64,000 nt of DNA from Schaalia odontolytica (GTDB taxonomy: Bacteria > Actinomycetota > Actinomycetes > Actinomycetales > Actinomycetaceae), in NCBI RefSeq assembly GCF_024584435.1, contig NZ_CP102197.1, positions 1,860,001-1,924,000 of the forward strand, in the 5' to 3' direction. Every line of letters starts with the position of its first letter. Position 1 is the first letter of the stretch. A model generated the notes under the pieces. It was not told the DNA's origin and made no database searches. It saw only the letters and a program-made list of their open reading frames with translations. The translations under genes were made by a program, and so were the position numbers. Shown piece by piece: positions 59,323 to 64,000 of this stretch.

Positions 59323-59754
59323 TCAGTCGTTCGCGCCGTGCTCGTACATCCACCTGCCCGCGCGACGGCTAAACCGTGATCGCTCCCGCATGCTGCCGGT
59401 TTCGCCCGTACGCTGGTCCCTCCAGGAGGCCACGAACGTGACGGTTCCCTCCTCGTCGTCGATCCCTCCGGCCTCGGCCCCGAGGATGCGCAATCCCGTC
59501 CACTGCGTGCCCTCCACCCAATAGGGCGGGGCGGGCCGAGTGCGCGGATGCCACGTGCGAAACAGGTAGTCTTCGTCCCGCAGGGCAAACGCCGTGTAGC
59601 GCGAACGCATGAGTGCCTCGGCGGTAGGGGCGGCCTCGCCATCCAGATAGGGTCCGCAGCACTGCGACAGGTGCAGGCCAGAGCCGCACGGGCAGGTACG
59701 AGGCCGGGGCGCGCCAGCGCTCGCAGCGCCGGGGGCAGCGGGGGAGGAGCTCAC
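59323..59754 (-). CDS. YchJ-family SEC-C protein
   Basis: The protein has 143 aa. GTG at 59754 overlaps the trxB stop as GTGA. The SEC-C zinc motif [19 protein letters not shown] is followed by [25 protein letters not shown], the typical YchJ core. The family is widespread and of unknown role; SEC-C often binds metal and sometimes partner proteins. Confidence 0.9.
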   Translation of the reverse strand: MSSSPAAPGAASAGAPRPRTCPCGSGLHLSQCCGPYLDGEAAPTAEALMRSRYTAFALRDEDYLFRTWHPRTRPAPPYWVEGTQWTGLRILGAEAGGIDDEEGTVTFVASWRDQRTGETGSMRERSRFSRRAGRWMYEHGAND

Positions 59755-60788
59755 GCCCGGTCGCCCACGGAGGCGAGCCAGCGTTCGGCGTCCAGAGCCG
59801 CGCGACACCCCGAGCCGGCTGCCGTGATGGCCTGACGATACGTGTGGTCCACGGCGTCACCGCAGGCGAAGACACCCTCAACCGACGTGCGTGTCGACGG
59901 CTCGTCGACCGTGATGTAGCCGGCCTCGTCGAGGGCCACCTGGCCGCCCAGGAAGGCCGTGCGCGGCAGATGGCCGATAGCCACAAACACGCCATCCACG
60001 TCGATCTCGCGCGTCGAACCGTCGACGGTCGAAGCCAGCCGCAGGCCCGTCACGGACTCCTCGCCCAGCACCTCGGCCACGGTTGCGTTCCATTCGAAGG
60101 AAATCTTCGGGTTATTCAGCGCGCGTTCGGCCATGACGCGGGAGGCACGCAGCTCATCGCGGCGGTGCACCACGACGACCTCGGAGGCGAAGTTCGTGAG
60201 GAACGTGGCCTCCTCCATCGCCGAGTCTCCGCCTCCGATGACGGCCAGTCGCCGGTCCTTGAAGAAGAAACCGTCGCAGGTCGCGCAGTACGAAACCCCG
60301 CGCCCGGAGAACTCCTCCTCGCCGGGGACGTTCATGTGGCGGTACTCCGAGCCGGTCGCCAGGATGACCGCACGAGCGTAGAAGACCTCGTCCTCGGTGG
60401 CCACCGCCTTGACGGGGCCCTCCAGATTGACGGCGAGAACGTCCTCGTACCGAATGTCGGCCCCGAACCTCTCCGCCTGCGCACGCATGTTGTCCATGAG
60501 CTCCGGTCCCTGAATGCCCTCGGGGAAGCCCGGGAAGTTCTCGACCTCCGTGGTGTTCATCAGGGCGCCACCGGCTGCCAGCTGACCGGCCAAGACGAGA
60601 GGGGCCAGGCCCGCGCGCGCCGTGTAGACGGCCGCCGTGTAACCGGCGGGACCCGACCCGACGATGACGACCTCGTGGACGGTCGCGCCCTCGGGAACCT
60701 CGGTAGACGGGACCTCAACCGCGGCGGCCTCGGCGGTGGAATCGGCGCTCTCGGCCGTCACCAGGCCGGGAATCGTCACAAAAGACAT
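59751..60788 (-). CDS. trxB: Thioredoxin reductase
   Basis: The protein has 345 aa. FAD loop [24 protein letters not shown], redox pair CATC in [18 protein letters not shown] loop [16 protein letters not shown], and the C-terminal [34 protein letters not shown]. The first 35 residues are an acidic/alanine-rich extension not found in E. coli. It reduces thioredoxin with NADPH. The gene is 18 bp after murJ in the same direction. Confidence 0.95.
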   Translation of the reverse strand: MSFVTIPGLVTAESADSTAEAAAVEVPSTEVPEGATVHEVVIVGSGPAGYTAAVYTARAGLAPLVLAGQLAAGGALMNTTEVENFPGFPEGIQGPELMDNMRAQAERFGADIRYEDVLAVNLEGPVKAVATEDEVFYARAVILATGSEYRHMNVPGEEEFSGRGVSYCATCDGFFFKDRRLAVIGGGDSAMEEATFLTNFASEVVVVHRRDELRASRVMAERALNNPKISFEWNATVAEVLGEESVTGLRLASTVDGSTREIDVDGVFVAIGHLPRTAFLGGQVALDEAGYITVDEPSTRTSVEGVFACGDAVDHTYRQAITAAGSGCRAALDAERWLASVGDRA

Positions 60789-60806
60789 GCGTACCCTCCT
60801 TCAGGG

Positions 60807-63752
60807 TTACTCAACTGTAAGCTCGGAGATCCACGCCCAGTTGCGCCCGTCCTGGCCCTTGGGCATCGAACGGAACTGCAGGGCGATCGAGTCAGTCTCG
60901 ATCGGCGTGGGCAGCTTGATCGTCGTCGTTGGGGACAACGCGGACGTCGCCACTTCTGTTCCGCCGCGAGGGTTGGACGGGTCCGTGACGTTGCGCACCA
61001 CGATCTCGCCGCCGGACGTGGCCGGGTCCATGGTGAGGGTCACCGACGACACGGTCGCCTTCTTCTGTAGCTTCACGACAATCGTCACCGCGGTCTCGTC
61101 ACGGAACTGATTCATGTCGAACCAGCGCGAACTCCACGACGTCGACGGGTTGGCGTCGATCATGTTGATGGCCCGATCCGGGTGATCGCCGTCGTCGTTG
61201 TTCCACGACAGGACCTGAACCGAGGAGATCACCGGCGTGACGGTCGCCTCCGGCGGAGGGGTCGTCGTCAGGTTGGGAGCCGGTTCGTCGTCGGACTGCT
61301 GCGTGGAGGTGCCCGCGAGAAGCGACTGGGTGAGATCCAGGTCGGTGACCGGGCGCGTGGCCATCCACGGACCCCAGATCGCGCCGATCAGGAACAGGAC
61401 GACACCGAAAATGAGTGCGGGTCGCGTCGGGTCAATGAGCTGTGACGCACCGGTCGAGGGAGCCTGGTGTGGCTCCGGAGAGGTGGCCGCCGCGGCGCTG
61501 GCAGCGGGGGCGACGGGAGCCATGACCTCGGTCGGCCCATCGCTGGGCGGGGCGGGAATGGGAGCCTCGCGCAGCGGACGCACGCGCGGGATCTGGTGGG
61601 TCGAGGGGGCGTCCTCCCGGGGAGTCGGGTGAGGATAGTCCTCGGGATTGACCTCGCCGCCGCGCTCGTATCCGCTGGCCGCGGGCTGCGTCGGAGGGGG
61701 AGCGATGGGGAAGGCCGTCGCGTGAACGAGCGCTTCGTCCGACGAGGCCTCGATGGGCTCGATGCCGTACTCGGCGAGCGAGGCGGGGATCTGCGCGCCC
61801 GCGCCTTCCTCGCGCGCGTCGGAAGCGAATGGCTCGTCGGGAGCCGGGATCGGGGGAGTATGCGCAGATGCCCCACCCGTCGAGGCCTCCGACGGTGACG
61901 GCTGCGGAATGGGTTGAGCGGAGAGCACCTCGTCGAAGGAGGGCAGGTCCTTCTCCTCGCCGGTACGTTCGGGCGCGGGGGCCATTGTTTCCTCCGTCTC
62001 CTTGGGTGTGTGTGCCGCCATTATCGCAGTTGCGTCCTGGGCTGGCGCGCAAGAGGCTGTCAGGATGTTCACCACAGCGGCTGGCACGCGCAGGCGCGCC
62101 AGGAGGGGACGCATCATCGTCGCGGACTCGCGCGGGGCGGCGAACCGCAGGACGAGCAGGTACACGAGGCCGGTGACGAGCGAAACAACGGCGAGCTTGA
62201 TTGCTGCGAGAATCATGCGTGCCAGTGTCGAGTCGACACCGGTGTGAACCCCGAGAAGCCACAGCGCAGCGAAGCCGACGATCCCGGCGGCCACGGCCGC
62301 ACCCACATAGGAAGCGTAGGAGCGCAGAAGTCCCGCGCGGTCAACAAAGCGGTTCTCGCGCGAGACCCACACGACGGCGATGACGCCCTGGGTGAGTCGG
62401 CAGGCGGTCTCGCCGAGCGCGGCGGCAACGACCCACCAGCGCTCACCGGTCAGGGCGAAGAGCGACCAGCCGACGATGACCTGGATGATCGTTGGCCCGA
62501 TGCCCATGAGGAACACGGGCTTGACGTCCTCGTAGGCGAAGAAGACGCGCTGGCTCATGAGAACCATGCCGGTCGACGCGACGCCCGGCATGAGGGAGGC
62601 GAGGACGAGGGCGTAGGCCGTGACCGCCTGGGGATCGCCGCCCTTGGCGGCCATTGCGATCTCCATCATCGGCACCGAACCGGCCATCAAAATGGCGGCC
62701 GCCACGAGCGTCAGGGAGGTGATCGTGCGCACGCCCAGGTGGTAGCTGTCGGCCACCGCGCGGTCGTCCCCGTCGGCGACGGCACCGGCCATGCGGGTGA
62801 AGATCGCCGTCGTCAGCGAGACCGTGATGAGGGACTGGGGAACCATGAAGATCATGAACGCGGTCGAGTAGGCGAGGATGCCCACGACTCCCCCCTGGGC
62901 ACCGTTGCGGCCGATGAAGCCGTCCGCCATGGCGGCCAGGTTGTTCGTTGACAGGACGCCGACCTGAGAGACGCCGAGCGTGGCGAACGTCCAGCCCGCG
63001 ACCTTCGGCATTGACCCGAAGGAGGTGCCGCGGAAGTGGAAGTCCGGCGTGAAAGACACGCCCGCGCGCCTCATCGGCCACAGCAGGCACAGCGCCTGAC
63101 AGATGACGCCCAGCGTCGCCGAACCGGCGAGGACCCAGAACTGCGCGCCCGTCACGTCGGCGGCGGGGATGCCACCCGCCGGGGCTCCTCCCCAGATCGC
63201 GAGAAACACCCCGAGTCCGGCGATGCCCACGACGTTGTTGACGACCGGTGCCCACATGTAGGGACCAAAGATCTCCCGGGCGTTGAGAAGCTCGCCCAGC
63301 AGGTTGTACAACCCGTAGAAGAAGAGCTGAGGCAGGCACAGGAGGGCGAAGAGGATCGCCAGATGACGGATGTCGTCGGTGTATCCCGCCGCTGTGATCA
63401 TGACCAGAACGGGTGCGAGCACCATCGTCACGAAGGTCACGAGGAACAGGACCGTTCCGGCCAGCGTCAGCAGGCGATTGACGTAGGTGTCGCCATCATT
63501 GCGACGCTTGATGGCCCCCACAATCTGGGGGACCAGGACCGCGTCGAAGATACCCGAGGCGAGGAGATTGAAGACGGTGTTGGGCAGGGTGTTGGCGGTC
63601 TGGAAGGCGGCGCCCACGCCGCCGGCGGTGGCTCCCACCGCCGCGATGAGCATGGCGTTGCGCACGAAGCCGAGGATGCGTGACACCATGGTGCCCGATG
63701 CCATGAGCGCCGACGCCCTCAGGATCGATCGACGAGGCGTGTTCGAGCTCAT
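60807..63752 (-). CDS. murJ: Lipid II flippase MurJ with a C-terminal discoidin-like domain
   Basis: The protein has 981 aa, about twice the E. coli form. Residues 1-540 form the 14-TM MATE-like flippase (ILGFVRNAMLIAAVGATAGGVGAAFQTANTLPNTVFNLLASGIFDAVLVPQIV). A Pro/Glu-rich linker of about 190 residues is followed by a TM helix (PALIFGVVLFLIGAIWGPWM) and a beta-rich end (SSVQVLSWNNDDGDHPDRAINMIDANPSTSWSSRWF) resembling F5/8 type C folds. In mycobacteria this position holds a pseudokinase; I see no kinase motifs here. The start overlaps the DUF6049 stop (ATGA). Confidence 0.9.
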   Translation of the reverse strand: MSSNTPRRSILRASALMASGTMVSRILGFVRNAMLIAAVGATAGGVGAAFQTANTLPNTVFNLLASGIFDAVLVPQIVGAIKRRNDGDTYVNRLLTLAGTVLFLVTFVTMVLAPVLVMITAAGYTDDIRHLAILFALLCLPQLFFYGLYNLLGELLNAREIFGPYMWAPVVNNVVGIAGLGVFLAIWGGAPAGGIPAADVTGAQFWVLAGSATLGVICQALCLLWPMRRAGVSFTPDFHFRGTSFGSMPKVAGWTFATLGVSQVGVLSTNNLAAMADGFIGRNGAQGGVVGILAYSTAFMIFMVPQSLITVSLTTAIFTRMAGAVADGDDRAVADSYHLGVRTITSLTLVAAAILMAGSVPMMEIAMAAKGGDPQAVTAYALVLASLMPGVASTGMVLMSQRVFFAYEDVKPVFLMGIGPTIIQVIVGWSLFALTGERWWVVAAALGETACRLTQGVIAVVWVSRENRFVDRAGLLRSYASYVGAAVAAGIVGFAALWLLGVHTGVDSTLARMILAAIKLAVVSLVTGLVYLLVLRFAAPRESATMMRPLLARLRVPAAVVNILTASCAPAQDATAIMAAHTPKETEETMAPAPERTGEEKDLPSFDEVLSAQPIPQPSPSEASTGGASAHTPPIPAPDEPFASDAREEGAGAQIPASLAEYGIEPIEASSDEALVHATAFPIAPPPTQPAASGYERGGEVNPEDYPHPTPREDAPSTHQIPRVRPLREAPIPAPPSDGPTEVMAPVAPAASAAAATSPEPHQAPSTGASQLIDPTRPALIFGVVLFLIGAIWGPWMATRPVTDLDLTQSLLAGTSTQQSDDEPAPNLTTTPPPEATVTPVISSVQVLSWNNDDGDHPDRAINMIDANPSTSWSSRWFDMNQFRDETAVTIVVKLQKKATVSSVTLTMDPATSGGEIVVRNVTDPSNPRGGTEVATSALSPTTTIKLPTPIETDSIALQFRSMPKGQDGRNWAWISELTVE

Positions 63753-64000
63753 GGTGTCTCCTTGTCCGTGGCGGTCGCTGATTCGTTGGCCGTGGCCGTT
63801 GGTGCGCTCTCGGCGCTCCGCGCCTGCGCCCTCCTCGCCGCCCTGTTGCGCAGAGAACGCGTGATTCCCGCGAGGAAGAGAAGGCCGAAGAGCGAGGCGA
63901 TGACCGCTGTGATCGCATCCTCCCAGCCGGCTCGCATGCGAACGGTGACGGTTTGGGAGTCGTCAAGGACGACGTTGTCGGGTGTGGTGACCTTGTAGGT
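63749..64000 (-). CDS. DUF6049 family protein, C-terminal part only
   Basis: The open frame enters from the window edge: TYKVTTPDNVVLDDSQTVTV, then RMRAGWEDAITAVIASLFGLLFLAGITRSLRNRAARRAQ. The single C-terminal TM with a basic tail before murJ is the usual place and topology of actinobacterial DUF6049 proteins, thought to work with MurJ in envelope building. The N-terminus is beyond the window. Confidence 0.75.
   Translation of the reverse strand, partial: TYKVTTPDNVVLDDSQTVTVRMRAGWEDAITAVIASLFGLLFLAGITRSLRNRAARRAQARSAESAPTATANESATATDKETP

Overview
The window is high-GC actinobacterial chromosome that spans the replication origin. Gene order around 35-55 kb is parB, parA, rsmG, jag, yidC, yidD, rnpA, rpmH // dnaA, dnaN, recF, DUF721/dciA, a DUF5067 protein, gyrB, gyrA, DUF3566, tRNA-Ile, DLW-39, tRNA-Ala. 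DUF3566, DLW-39, DUF6318, DUF6049 and EXLDI proteins, the long MurJ with an extra C-terminal half, and the anchored-repeat metal ABC transporter point to Actinomycetales, most likely Actinomyces/Schaalia. The genus is an inference; there is no rRNA in the window.

Layout: 1-715 is a DeoR-type regulator cut by the window edge. 716-22,700 is an accessory region. It holds a TIR gene overlapping a HIT-hydrolase/2TM fusion gene (candidate defence pair), a restriction-modification cluster (two methylase-like proteins and a GIY-YIG/helicase protein) lying between two inverted copies of the same degenerate ISL3 element, two membrane proteins (one with a rhodanese-like tail), two exported or anchored hypotheticals, an ISL3 insertion with an 8-bp target duplication, and a type VII secretion-like substrate cluster with a mycosin-like protease. 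The first gene of that cluster is interrupted at a run of 10 G. The right edge of the region has a truncated AlbA/HATPase regulator preceded by an array of TCATAGA repeats spaced at about 21 bp.

22,792-29,488 is a five-gene metal-uptake operon read leftward with GTGA/ATGA overlaps: anchored-repeat surface protein, lipoprotein binding protein carrying an inserted anchored-repeat domain, second anchored-repeat protein, ATPase and permease. A Fur/Zur-type palindrome lies just upstream. 29.5-34.9 kb holds a small ORF, an orphan HsdR-N-like nuclease, an aminotransferase, an ATP-grasp ligase and a HAD hydrolase. Six perfect parS palindromes (22.7 to 36.5 kb) feed ParAB.

34.9-53 kb is the origin core. 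DnaA-box clusters lie both upstream of dnaA and between dnaA and dnaN, and the genes run outward in both directions. 53-64 kb has a structured intergenic repeat shared with the metal operon, a lipase-like DUF2974 protein, two tRNAs, photolyase, two decayed SDR genes, an EXLDI protein with a clear leaderless promoter, a small cluster of DnaA boxes, and a leftward PAP2, YchJ, TrxB, MurJ, DUF6049 block.

Several otherwise intact genes carry single-base frameshifts (about 13,380, 17,050, 27,803 and the G10 tract at 21,358). They may be real decay or phase variation, or assembly errors, and raw reads are needed to decide.
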